This document shows positions 15,118 to 23,291 of a stretch of DNA of 27,425 nucleotides, in pieces (the stretch's first letter is position 1; each line of letters starts with the position of its first letter). The position numbers and the translations under genes are program-made. Origin of the DNA: Firmicutes bacterium UBA911. Lineage in GTDB: Bacteria > Bacillota > Desulfotomaculia > Desulfotomaculales > Desulforudaceae. The stretch spans positions 1 through 27,425 of the forward strand of contig DBEH01000009.1 of assembly GCA_002294005.1 (NCBI GenBank), written 5' to 3'. The notes under the pieces were generated by a model. That model saw only the letters and a program-made list of their open reading frames with translations. It was not told the origin of the DNA and did not search any database.

Positions 15118-16380
15118 TTGGGTATGACCATCACGGAGAAGATTCTGGCCCGCGCCGCCGGACGTGACCGCGTGGCGCCCGGTGAGTTGATCTCGGCCCG
15201 CGTCGACGCCGTCCTCGGCAACGACATCACCGCCCCGCTCGCCATCCGCGAGTTCGAGAAGATCGGGGTCGACCGCGTGTTCGACCCGGACCGGGTGTAC
15301 CTGGTGCCCGACCACTTCACGCCCAACAAGGACATCAAGTCGGCCGAGCAGGCCAAGGAGATGCGGGAATTCGCCCGCCGCCAGGGCCTGACCCACTATT
15401 TCGAGGTCGGCCGCATGGGCATTGAGCACTGCCTCCTGCCCGAGCAGGGCCTGGTGGGTCCGGGCGACGTGGTCATCGGGGCCGACTCGCACACCTGCAC
15501 TTACGGCGCGCTCGGCGCCTTCGCCACCGGCGTGGGTTCCACCGACCTGGCCGCGGCCATGGCCCTGGGCGAGACCTGGTTTAAGGTGCCCGAGTCCGTC
15601 AAGTTCGTCTACGAGGGCGAACTGCCCGAGTGGGTGGGCGGCAAGGACCTGATCCTCTACACCATCGGCGACATCGGCGTGGAGGGTGCGCTCTACCAGG
15701 CGATGGAGTTCACCGGCCCCGCCATCGCGCACCTTTCCATGGACGGCCGGTTCACCATGGCCAACATGGCCATCGAAGCCGGGGCCAAAAACGGCATCAT
15801 CGCGCCGGACCTTCGGACCCTGGAGTACGTGCACGGCCGGACCCGCCGCCCTTTCGAGATTTTCGCGAGCGACCCGGACGCGGCCTACGCCCGCACGGTC
15901 ACCTACGACGTCTCGAAACTTGAGCCCCAGGTGGCCTTCCCGCACTCGCCGGACAACACCCGGCCGGTGTCCGGGGCCGGCCGCGTGGACATCGACCAGG
16001 TGGTCATCGGCTCGTGCACCAACGGCCGCATGGACGACCTGCGCCTCGCCGCCCGGGTGCTGGCGCGCCGCCAGGTGCACCCCCACGTGCGCCTGCTCGT
16101 GTTCCCCGGCACCCAGGAGATCTACCGCCAGGCGCTGGACGAGGGCCTCCTGTCCATCTTCATCCAGGCGGGCGCGGCGGTGAGCACCCCCACCTGCGGC
16201 CCGTGCCTGGGCGGCCACATGGGCGTGCTGGCGCGCGGCGAGCGGGCGGTGGCCACCACCAACCGCAACTTCGTGGGCCGCATGGGCCACCCGGAGAGCG
16301 AAGTGTACCTGACCAACCCGGCAGTGGCGGCCGCCTCGGCGGTACTCGGCCGCATTGCCCATCCCGGAGAGGTGGTATAA
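15118..16380 (+). CDS. leuC: 3-Isopropylmalate dehydratase large subunit
   Basis: LeuC is the aconitase-fold, 4Fe-4S subunit that with LeuD isomerises isopropylmalate; with citramalate it also serves the CimA route to isoleucine. The iron-sulfur cysteines are C300 (GSCTNGR), C360 and C363 (TCGPC). GADSHTCTYGALGAFATGVGSTD is the usual conserved stretch, given here in full family context. The 420-aa length matches the archaeal-type/clostridial form. TTG 15118 is chosen: GGAGG lies 10 nt upstream, whereas the ATG at 15124 is 16 nt away, and the resulting N-terminus MGMTITEKILA is common. The operon continues into leuD with 2 nt between. Confidence 0.94.
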   Translation: MGMTITEKILARAAGRDRVAPGELISARVDAVLGNDITAPLAIREFEKIGVDRVFDPDRVYLVPDHFTPNKDIKSAEQAKEMREFARRQGLTHYFEVGRMGIEHCLLPEQGLVGPGDVVIGADSHTCTYGALGAFATGVGSTDLAAAMALGETWFKVPESVKFVYEGELPEWVGGKDLILYTIGDIGVEGALYQAMEFTGPAIAHLSMDGRFTMANMAIEAGAKNGIIAPDLRTLEYVHGRTRRPFEIFASDPDAAYARTVTYDVSKLEPQVAFPHSPDNTRPVSGAGRVDIDQVVIGSCTNGRMDDLRLAARVLARRQVHPHVRLLVFPGTQEIYRQALDEGLLSIFIQAGAAVSTPTCGPCLGGHMGVLARGERAVATTNRNFVGRMGHPESEVYLTNPAVAAASAVLGRIAHPGEVV

Positions 16381-16382
16381 CG

Positions 16383-16877
16383 ATGCAGCTTGAAGGCAAC
16401 GCCTGGAAGTTCGGCGACAACATCGACACCGACGTCATCATCCCGGCGCGCTACCTGAACACCTCCGACCAGGCCGAACTGGCCAAGCACTGCATGGAGG
16501 ACGCCGACCCGGCGTTCGCCGGCCAGGTGCAGCCCGGAGACATCATCGTCGGCGGCAGCAACTTCGGCTGCGGCAGCTCGCGCGAGCACGCGCCGCTGGC
16601 CATCAAGGGGGCCGGGGTGTCCTGCGTGATCGCGCGCAACTTCGCCCATATCTTTTACCGGAACGCCTTCAACATCGGGCTGCCCATCCTGGAGTGCCCG
16701 GCGGCCGTCGAGGGCATCCGCGCCGGCGACCGGGTGGCGGTGGACGCCGCCGCCGGCACCATCAGGAACCTGACCACCGGCGCCGCGTTCGAAGCGAAGC
16801 CGATCCCCCCGTTCATGCAGGAAATCATCGCCGCCGGGGGGCTGATCGAGCACGTGAAACGAAAGGTGAGGGGGTAG
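16383..16877 (+). CDS. leuD: 3-Isopropylmalate dehydratase small subunit
   Basis: LeuD is the swivel subunit completing the LeuCD isomerase. The 164-aa length and the motifs FGDNIDTDVIIPARYL, GGSNFGCGSSREHAPLAI and ARNFAHIFYRNAFNIGLP are diagnostic. ATG 16383 starts 2 nt behind the leuC stop, so translation is coupled; the SD-like GGAGAGGTGG lies in the end of leuC. A leuB gene would be expected next but is absent. Confidence 0.95.
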   Translation: MQLEGNAWKFGDNIDTDVIIPARYLNTSDQAELAKHCMEDADPAFAGQVQPGDIIVGGSNFGCGSSREHAPLAIKGAGVSCVIARNFAHIFYRNAFNIGLPILECPAAVEGIRAGDRVAVDAAAGTIRNLTTGAAFEAKPIPPFMQEIIAAGGLIEHVKRKVRG

Positions 16878-16918
16878 AATTCAGAATTCTGAATTCTGAA
16901 TTCTGGATTCTATATTCT
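16878..16918. repeat. AATTCTG tandem repeat
   Basis: Short tandem units of AATTCTG with 7-bp period, starting with a mirrored AATTCAG and decaying into GATTCTATATTCTT, fill the leuD-cimA gap. A similar short stretch (ATTCTGAATTATTCTGAAT) occurs at about 2923-2941. The origin is unknown. Confidence 0.7.
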
Positions 16919-16940
16919 TGACCCAAAGGGGCACTACCTG

Positions 16941-18536
16941 ATGAGCGTATGCATCCAAATCTATGATACGACGCTGAGAGACGGCACCCAGGGCGAGGGC
17001 GTCGCCTTCTCGGTGGAGGACAAGATCAAGATCACCCGCCGGCTCGACCGGATGGGCTTTCACTACGTGGAGGGGGGCTGGCCGGGCTCGAACCCCAAGG
17101 ACCTGGAGTACTTCCGGAAAATCCGGGACGAGCGCTTCCGCCAGGCCAAGATCACGGCCTTCGGCAGCACTCGCAAGGCGGGCCGCCCCGCCGACCAGGA
17201 CGCCAACCTGCTGGCCATTTTGAACTCCGGCGTGCGCACGGCGACCATCTTCGGCAAGAGCTGGGACTTCCATGTTTACCGGGCGCTGGGCACGACCCTT
17301 GAGGAAAACCTGGCCATGGTCGCCGACTCGGTGGCTTTCCTGAAGGGCCGCGGGCTTGAGGTCCTCTTCGACGGGGAGCACTTCTTCGACGGCTACCGGG
17401 CGAACCCCCAGTACGCCATGGCCGTGCTGCGCGCCGCCCAGGGCGCCGGGGCCGACATGGTGGTGCTCTGCGACACCAACGGGGGCACGCTGCCCACCGA
17501 GCTGAAAGAAATCGTTGCCTACGTCCGCGGGGCCCTGGACGTGCCGCTCGGCATCCACGCCCACAACGACGGCGGCCTGGCGGCGGCCAACTCCATCCTG
17601 GCCCTGGAGGCCGGCTGCGTTCAGGTGCAAGGAACCATCAACGGCTACGGCGAGCGCTGCGGCAACGTCGACCTTTGCACCGTCATCCCGAACCTGGTGT
17701 TCAAAAAGCGGTTTGCTTGCATCCCCGAGGAAAACCTGGTCTACCTGACCGACCTCTCCCGGTACGTGTCGGAACTGGCCAACAAGAGCCCGGAGTCCCG
17801 CCAGCCGTTCGTGGGCACCAGCGCCTTCGCGCACAAGGGCGGCATCCACGTGAACGCCCTCCTGAAGGACCGCCAGACGTACGAGCACATCCCGCCCGAG
17901 AGCGTGGGCAACAAGCGGCGCGTGCTGGTCTCCGAGCTGTCCGGCCTGTCGAACTTGGTGTACAAGTACCGCGAGCTGAACCTCGGGCTGGAGCGGGACA
18001 GCGCCGAGTACCGCCGCCTCCTGAGCGAGCTCAAAGACCTGGAGCACCAGGGGTTTCAGTTCGAGGGCGCCGAGGGTTCCTTCGAGCTCCTCATGCGCAA
18101 GGCCTACAACGGCTACCACAAGCCCTTCCGGCTGGAGACCATGCGCATCCTGACCGAGCTCCGGGACGAGGGGCACGTGTACAGCGAGGCGATCATCAAG
18201 CTCCACGTCAACGACCAGGTGGTCCACACCGCCGCCGAGGGGAACGGCCCGGTGAACGCGCTCGACGCCGCCCTGCGCAAGGCGCTGGAGCAGTTCTACC
18301 CGGGCATCAGGGACATGCGGCTCCACGACTTCAAGGTACGCGTCCTGGATGAGAAAGAGGGCACCCAGGCAGTGGTCCGGGTGCTGATCGAGACCGGGGA
18401 CGGCCGAAAATCCTGGGGCACGGTGGGGGTTTCTCCCAACATCATCGAGGCCAGCTGGCAGGCCCTGGCAGACAGCCTCGCTTACGGAATCCTGAAGCTC
18501 AAGGAAAACAACAACACCGACGCCCAGGCGCCGTAA
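16941..18536 (+). CDS. cimA: (R)-citramalate synthase
   Basis: CimA condenses pyruvate and acetyl-CoA to citramalate, giving 2-oxobutyrate for isoleucine after LeuCD and LeuB steps and bypassing threonine deaminase. The 531-aa protein has the HMGL barrel (YDTTLRDGTQGEGVAFSVEDKIKI), the EGGWPGSNPKD motif specific to this group, HAHNDGGLAAAN, and NGYGERCGN; the C-terminal LeuA-type dimer domain follows from about residue 410. ATG 16941 is preceded by AAAGGGG. It is the last gene of the operon. A homocitrate synthase is a distant alternative, but EGGWPGSNPKD and the neighbours favour CimA. Confidence 0.92.
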   Translation: MSVCIQIYDTTLRDGTQGEGVAFSVEDKIKITRRLDRMGFHYVEGGWPGSNPKDLEYFRKIRDERFRQAKITAFGSTRKAGRPADQDANLLAILNSGVRTATIFGKSWDFHVYRALGTTLEENLAMVADSVAFLKGRGLEVLFDGEHFFDGYRANPQYAMAVLRAAQGAGADMVVLCDTNGGTLPTELKEIVAYVRGALDVPLGIHAHNDGGLAAANSILALEAGCVQVQGTINGYGERCGNVDLCTVIPNLVFKKRFACIPEENLVYLTDLSRYVSELANKSPESRQPFVGTSAFAHKGGIHVNALLKDRQTYEHIPPESVGNKRRVLVSELSGLSNLVYKYRELNLGLERDSAEYRRLLSELKDLEHQGFQFEGAEGSFELLMRKAYNGYHKPFRLETMRILTELRDEGHVYSEAIIKLHVNDQVVHTAAEGNGPVNALDAALRKALEQFYPGIRDMRLHDFKVRVLDEKEGTQAVVRVLIETGDGRKSWGTVGVSPNIIEASWQALADSLAYGILKLKENNNTDAQAP

Positions 18537-18675
18537 GACGCCTTTTCCATTTTAAGGCCTTGCCCAAAGCCGGACGCGGGCGCGCGCGGCCGCATACCAT
18601 GTACCGGGCCTTGAAAGGGCCCGGGATGTGTGATAAAGATAGAGTAGTTGGCATTTATGGGGGCGTTTGTCACTA

Positions 18676-20037
18676 ATGGGCGTGCTTTTTGGGACTGACG
18701 GGGTGCGCGGCCTCGCCAACCGGGAGCTTTCGTCCGAGCTGGCCTTCAAGCTGGGCCGGGCGGGCGCCCACGTGCTCCGGGAGGAGACCGGTGCGCGGGT
18801 ACTGGTCATCGGGCGGGACACCCGGCTCTCCGGGGACATGCTGGAGGCCGCCCTGGTCGCCGGCATCTGCTCGGTGGGCGTGGACGTCATCCGGGTGGGG
18901 GTGCTGCCCACCCCGGCTGTCGCCTACCTGTCGCGGGCCCCGGAGGCTGGCGGCGGCGTGATGATCTCGGCGTCCCACAACCCGTACGAGGACAACGGCA
19001 TCAAGTTTTTCGGGGCGAACGGCTACAAGTTGCCCGACCGGCTGGAGGACCGCATCGAGCACCTGGTCCTGGCGGCGGGCGGCAACGGCGATACCCTGCC
19101 CACCCCCACCGGCATCGGCGTCGGCCGGGTGCGCAAGCTCCCCGACGCCGTGGAGCGTTATGTGCGCTTTGCCTGCGGGACCGGGCCGTCCGACCTTGCG
19201 GGGCTCAAAGTCGCGGTCGACTGCGCCAACGGGGCCGCCTACCAGGTGGCGCCCCAGGTGCTGGGCCGCCTCGGCGCGAGCGTCGTCCCGCTGTTTGCCA
19301 CCCCGGACGGCACCAACATCAACGCGGGCTGCGGCTCTACCCACCCGCACGCGCTGCAGGAAGCGGTCGTGGCGGAGGGGGCGGACCTGGGCCTCGCCTT
19401 CGACGGCGACGCCGACCGGCTGATCGCGGTCGACGAGCGGGGGCACCTGGTGGACGGCGACCACCTGCTGGTCATCTGCGGCCGGCACATGCGCCGGCAC
19501 GGGCGCCTGGCCGGGAACACGATGGTGGTCACGGTGATGAGCAACCTCGGGCTGCACCTGGCCCTGCGCGAGGCCGGCATCCGGGTGCTGCAAACCAAAG
19601 TGGGGGACCGGTACGTCTTAGAAGAAATGCTCCGGTCGGGGTGCTGCCTGGGCGGGGAGCAGTCGGGCCACATCATCTTCACCGAGTACAACACCACCGG
19701 GGACGGGATCATCACCGCCATGCAGCTCTTGAAGGTGATGCGGGAGACCGGCCGGCCGCTGTCGGAGCTGGCCGCCCAGATGGAGCGGCTGCCCCAGCTC
19801 CTGGAGAACGTGCGCGTGCGCGACCGGAACGCGGTGATGGCGAGCCCGGTGCTGCGGGATGCCATCGCCCGGTACGAACACGGCTTAAACGGCGAGGGGC
19901 GCATCCTGGTCCGGCCGTCGGGTACCGAGCCTCTGGTGCGGGTCATGGCCGAGGCGCGGAGCGAAGCCCTCTTGACAAAGGTGGTGGAAGAGCTGGTCCG
20001 GGTCGTCGCCGAGATCGACCGGCAGCAGGTGGGATAA
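18676..20037 (+). CDS. glmM: Phosphoglucosamine mutase
   Basis: GlmM converts glucosamine-6-phosphate to glucosamine-1-phosphate for UDP-GlcNAc and the cell wall. The 453-aa product has FGTDGVRG at the N-terminus, the phosphoserine loop SASHNPYEDNGIKFFG (S100), the metal loop FDGDADR (D243, D245, D247), the sugar-binding GGEQSGH, and the phosphate-binding RPSGTEPLVRVM. ATG 18676 is chosen; TTG 18667 is also in frame. The GGGGG at 18659-18663 serves either. A weak TTGAAA (18611) - TAAAGA (18634) pair may be its own promoter, since 139 bp separate it from cimA. Its product partner GlmS follows. Confidence 0.95.
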   Translation: MGVLFGTDGVRGLANRELSSELAFKLGRAGAHVLREETGARVLVIGRDTRLSGDMLEAALVAGICSVGVDVIRVGVLPTPAVAYLSRAPEAGGGVMISASHNPYEDNGIKFFGANGYKLPDRLEDRIEHLVLAAGGNGDTLPTPTGIGVGRVRKLPDAVERYVRFACGTGPSDLAGLKVAVDCANGAAYQVAPQVLGRLGASVVPLFATPDGTNINAGCGSTHPHALQEAVVAEGADLGLAFDGDADRLIAVDERGHLVDGDHLLVICGRHMRRHGRLAGNTMVVTVMSNLGLHLALREAGIRVLQTKVGDRYVLEEMLRSGCCLGGEQSGHIIFTEYNTTGDGIITAMQLLKVMRETGRPLSELAAQMERLPQLLENVRVRDRNAVMASPVLRDAIARYEHGLNGEGRILVRPSGTEPLVRVMAEARSEALLTKVVEELVRVVAEIDRQQVG

Positions 20038-20154
20038 ACGCCCAAAACGCGGGCCGATTAACCGGCTGACTAATAAGCCGCTGACGGGCAAACCGCGGAC
20101 GGATAAACGGGCAACCGGCCCAGTGCCGGACAAACGGACAACTGCATAACCACC

Positions 20155-20324
20155 AGCGCCAGGGCCCCCGTGCCGCGCCCCGTTTTTGGGGGCGGCGGGG
20201 CAGGGGGTTGACGAGGGGGAGGTTCATCGAAGGATTCGGCGGATGCCTCCCGGCTTGGGGTCACGGCCGTGAACGGCGCCACAAAACCGCGGGGCGACCC
20301 GCGGGACAAAAGCGCCCGGTGACC
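20155..20324 (+). ncRNA. glmS ribozyme (GlcN6P-activated, self-cleaving)
   Basis: The leader matches the glmS ribozyme: AGCGCC (20155-20160, cleavage expected between A20155 and G20156), a P1/P2 stretch with CCCC...GGGG, GTTGACGAGG (20207-20216), ATCGA (20226-20230) and CGGCGGATGCCTCCCGG (to about 20253). P3 forms from GGTCAC (20259-20264) with GTGACC (20319-20324) and P4 from CCGCGGG with CCCGCGG. In this class glucosamine-6-phosphate acts as coenzyme for cleavage, after which the message is degraded, giving feedback on GlmS. The region 20038-20154 before it holds no gene, only a loosely repetitive run of CCG/AAACGG-type units. Confidence 0.93.
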
Positions 20325-20416
20325 TGAAGGCAATTAATCCCGAGAGTGAGACCGCTTGCGGGCCGCCGGGGGCGTTTGGACGCGCTCTTTCGGCGGGCGG
20401 GGCGGCCCGGCTTTTA

Positions 20417-20449
20417 GGACCGCGCTTTGTTGCCGGTCCTTTTCTATTT
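20417..20449 (+). terminator. Possible intrinsic terminator before glmS
   Basis: GGACCG (20417-20422) pairs with CGGTCC (20434-20439), followed by TTTTCTATTT. It lies between the ribozyme and the glmS ribosome binding site. A longer GC hairpin (CGGGCCGCC 20359-20367 with GGCGGCCCG 20401-20409) stands just upstream. The stem is only 6 bp, so this is tentative. Confidence 0.4.
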
Positions 20450-20477
20450 CTTCAGAGACAACAGGAGGATTTTAGCG

Positions 20478-22307
20478 ATGTGCGGAATCATGGGTTACAC
20501 CGGCCACCAGCAGGCCGTGCCCGTCCTGATCGACGGGCTGCGGCGCCTGGAATACCGCGGGTACGACTCGGCGGGCATTGTGGTGCCCCAAAACGGCGGG
20601 CTGACCGTGGAGAAGCGGGCGGGCACCCTGGACGTGCTGGTGCAGGCACTCGCCGAGTTCCGGTTCGAGGCAACGTCCGGGATCGGACACACACGCTGGG
20701 CGACGCACGGCGCGCCCACCGACCTCAACGCCCACCCCCACACCGACTGCACCGGGCGGATCGCCGTGGTGCACAACGGCATCATCGAGAACTACCACCG
20801 CCTGCGGAGCCGGCTCAAAGCCGAGGGGCACGCGTTCCGCTCGGACACCGACACCGAGGTGCTGCCCCACCTGATCGAGCAGTTCTACTGCGGCGATCTG
20901 TACCAGGCCGTGCTGGAGGCCCTGGAGTGGCTGGAGGGGAGCTTCGCGCTCCTGGCGCTCACCGTCGACGAGCCCCAGCGGCTGGTCACCGCCCGCCAGG
21001 ACAGTCCGCTCGTCATCGGCGTGGGCGAGCGCGAGAACTTCATCGCCTCCGACATCCCGGCGCTGCTGGCCCACACGCGGGACACCTACCTCTTAAACGA
21101 CGGCGACGTCGCCGAAATCACCCCGGACGGGGTGCGGATCTCCGACTTCCACGGCCGGCCGCTGAACAGGGAGGTCTTCCAGGTCCACTGGGAGGCCGAA
21201 CAGGCCGAGAAAGCCGGCTACGACCACTTCATGCTCAAAGAAATCCACGAGCAGCCGCGCTCGCTCCGCGACACCCTGCGCGGCCGGATCGACGACGACT
21301 GCCGGCGCGCCGTGCTGGATGAGCTGAACTTCGAACCCGGGTTCGCCAAGGGACTGAAGAAGGTCTTCGTGACCGCGTGCGGCACGGCCTTCCACGCCGG
21401 CGTGGTCGGGAAATACATCATCGAGAAACTGGTCCGCCTGCCGGTGGAGGTGGACATCGCCTCCGAGTTCCGCTACCGCGACCCGCTCATCGGGCCGGGG
21501 GATTTGGTGGTGGTGGTCAGCCAGTCCGGCGAGACCGCCGACACCCGGGCGGCGCTGCGCGAGGCGAAAAGCCGCGGCGCGCGGGTCGTGGCGATCACCA
21601 ACGTGGTCGGCAGCTCCATCGCGCGCGAGGCCGACAGCGTGCTCTACACCTGGGCCGGCCCCGAGATCGCCGTGGCGTCGACCAAGGCCTACGTCACCCA
21701 GCTCGCCGCCTTCTACCTGCTGGCCGTCTGGCTGGCCGGGGAGCGCGGCACCCTGCCCGGCGAGGAGCGCGAGGACCTCCTGCGCGCCCTGCGCGAACTC
21801 CACCACGGCGTGGGCCAGATCCTGGCCGGCGCGGACGAAATCGCCGCCCTGGCGCGGCGCTATCACCAGCGGCACTGCCTGTTCTTCATCGGCCGCGGCC
21901 TGGACTACGCCGTGGCGATGGAGGGGAGCCTCAAACTCAAGGAAATCTCGTACATCCACGCCGAGGCCTACGCCGCCGGCGAACTCAAACACGGCACCCT
22001 GGCCCTGATCACCGAGGGCATCCCGGTGATCGCCCTGGCCACCCAGCCGGAGCTCTTCGAAAAGACGTTGAGCAACATCAAGGAAGTGAAGGCGCGCGGC
22101 GCCGAGGTGGTCACCCTGACCTTCCAGGGCGACCACGACTCCGAGGAACTGGGCGACTTTCGCCTCTACCTGCCGCCCACGCACCCGGTCCTGGCGCCCA
22201 TCCTGGCCGTGGTCCCGCTGCAACTGTTCGCCTACTACGCCGCCGTCTACCGGAACTGCTCCGTCGACAAACCGCGCAACCTGGCCAAATCCGTGACGGT
22301 GGAGTAG
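20478..22307 (+). CDS. glmS: Glutamine-fructose-6-phosphate aminotransferase
   Basis: GlmS makes glucosamine-6-phosphate from fructose-6-phosphate and glutamine, the first step toward peptidoglycan amino sugars. The 609-aa protein has the glutaminase domain with catalytic C2 (MCGIMGYTG), RRLEYRGYDSAGI, HTRWATHG and HNGIIENY, followed by two SIS sugar-isomerase domains (ACGTAFHAG, VVVSQSGETADT; FFIGRGLDYAVAMEGSLKLKEISYIHAEAY) and the conserved C-terminus KPRNLAKSVTVE. ATG 20478 follows AGGAGG at 20463-20468. An upstream open stretch from 20427 includes the terminator-like DNA and is not coding. The gene's 3' end is the Tn7 attachment target. Confidence 0.97.
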   Translation: MCGIMGYTGHQQAVPVLIDGLRRLEYRGYDSAGIVVPQNGGLTVEKRAGTLDVLVQALAEFRFEATSGIGHTRWATHGAPTDLNAHPHTDCTGRIAVVHNGIIENYHRLRSRLKAEGHAFRSDTDTEVLPHLIEQFYCGDLYQAVLEALEWLEGSFALLALTVDEPQRLVTARQDSPLVIGVGERENFIASDIPALLAHTRDTYLLNDGDVAEITPDGVRISDFHGRPLNREVFQVHWEAEQAEKAGYDHFMLKEIHEQPRSLRDTLRGRIDDDCRRAVLDELNFEPGFAKGLKKVFVTACGTAFHAGVVGKYIIEKLVRLPVEVDIASEFRYRDPLIGPGDLVVVVSQSGETADTRAALREAKSRGARVVAITNVVGSSIAREADSVLYTWAGPEIAVASTKAYVTQLAAFYLLAVWLAGERGTLPGEEREDLLRALRELHHGVGQILAGADEIAALARRYHQRHCLFFIGRGLDYAVAMEGSLKLKEISYIHAEAYAAGELKHGTLALITEGIPVIALATQPELFEKTLSNIKEVKARGAEVVTLTFQGDHDSEELGDFRLYLPPTHPVLAPILAVVPLQLFAYYAAVYRNCSVDKPRNLAKSVTVE

Positions 22308-22331
22308 GGTTGTAGGTTCACATCGGTGTGG
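22272..22331 (+). other. attTn7-like attachment site
   Basis: The last 36 bp of glmS (22272-22307, codons for PRNLAKSVTVE and stop) correspond to the TnsD-binding region of attTn7. The following 24 bp separate the stop from the transposon end at 22332. The 5 bp TGTGG at 22327-22331 should be the target-site duplication and would be expected again beyond the far end. Confidence 0.8.
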
Positions 22332-22340
22332 TGTCTGCGT

Positions 22341-22400
22341 AAAATAAAGTTGTAGACTGTGAAAATAAAGTTATAGACTATGAAAATAAAGTTATAGACT
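22341..22400 (+). repeat. Three TnsB-binding-type direct repeats
   Basis: The 18-bp unit AAAATAAAGTTATAGACT occurs at 22341-22358 (G for A at one position), 22362-22379 and 22383-22400, with a 21-bp period. Tightly packed TnsB sites of similar length are the hallmark of the Tn7 right end. No fourth copy is seen. Confidence 0.88.
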
Positions 22401-22423
22401 AGCTGGACATGGTGGTGTATAAT
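22395..22423 (+). promoter_or_regulatory. tnsA promoter overlapping TnsB site 3
   Basis: TAGACT (22395-22400), a 17-nt spacer and a perfect TATAAT (22418-22423) form a good vegetative promoter. The -35 is the end of the third TnsB-type repeat, so TnsB bound to the transposon end would block it; autorepression by TnsB is known for Tn7. Confidence 0.7.
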
Positions 22424-22454
22424 AGGCAAAAAGGGAAAAAGAGGCTGATTTCCC

Positions 22455-23291
22455 ATGGCCAAACGAAAGCGAACCACCACACCGGCTAAGATTGAAAGGA
22501 TGACCAGGGAGGGCCGCGGTTAAGGCCACGGTAGCGGATACCTTCCCTGGCTGACTATTCGGGATGTACCCTCCCGGGGTCTCTCCACCCGTGAATTGGG
22601 CTGGAAGACCGGGAGGGTACATCATTTTTTATCTCAATTGGAGCTGAAATATTTCTACACCCTGGAATGGTCTCCGGCCGTTACGGATATCCGGGGGCAA
22701 TATCCTTTGCCGCTTGACCAAACCCTGGAGATTGCCGGGCGTTTGCAGATCAAGCATCCCACAGATCCCAAGACCAAAGAGGCGGCCGTGATGACGACGG
22801 ACTTTGTGATCGATGTCCGTACGGCGGGTGGAACCGAGTTAAGGGCGCGCACCGTCAAGATGGCCAAGGATCTGAATTCCAGGCGGGCGCTGGAAAAGCT
22901 GGAAATCGAGCGAACCTGGTGGCAGGAGCAAGGGATGGATTGGGGGATTGTTACCGAAAACGAGATCCCGGAGCCATTGGCCGCCAATGTACGATGGGTC
23001 CATAAGGCCAGGGACTTGTCCAGTGCACCGGACATCAGTCCGCATATCCTCGGTCAGATTGAACACGGGCTTTCCAAACAGATGGAGCGAAGGAGGAACC
23101 CCTTGCCCCAGGCGGCTCTGGCGGTGGACGAGCAGTTGGGCTTGGAACCGGGAAGCAGCTTGTGGGTGGTAAGACACCTGATCGCCAACCGGTACTGGCT
23201 GGTGGACATGAACACGGTCATAGATACGGGCAAACCTTTGGCCGTCACTCGATCCTACATGAACATTAATCAGGCAGGTGATTCCGCATGA
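22455..23291 (+). pseudogene. tnsA: tnsA, transposon endonuclease, with in-frame stop at codon 23
   Basis: TnsA is the restriction-enzyme-like nuclease that cuts the 5' ends of Tn7; with TnsB it forms the transposase. ATG 22455 (GAGG 10 nt upstream) reads MAKRKRTTTPAKIERMTREG, then RG and a TAA at 22521-22523, after which the same frame continues with family sequence (YLPWLTIRDVPSRGLSTREL) to the end. A CAA to TAA change would explain this. Catalytic residues line up: E63 (LELK), D116 (MTTDF) and K135 (RTVK), very near E63, D114 and K132 of Tn7. A TTG at 22596 could restart translation but would lose 47 residues. The stop overlaps tnsB as ATGA. Reconstructed length is 278 codons, normal for TnsA. 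Confidence 0.88.

Noticed and set aside
18603..18625. CCGGGCC/GGCCCGG stem between cimA and glmM as a terminator
   Set aside because: It is not followed by a T-run on either strand.
22341..22400. Three regularly spaced repeats considered as a small CRISPR array
   Set aside because: The spacers are only 3 nt and the repeats 18 bp with TnsB-site character next to a TGT end, so they are transposon end sites.
22455..22595. Read-through or recoding of the TAA in tnsA
   Set aside because: TAA is not used for selenocysteine or pyrrolysine and no supporting structure is visible.
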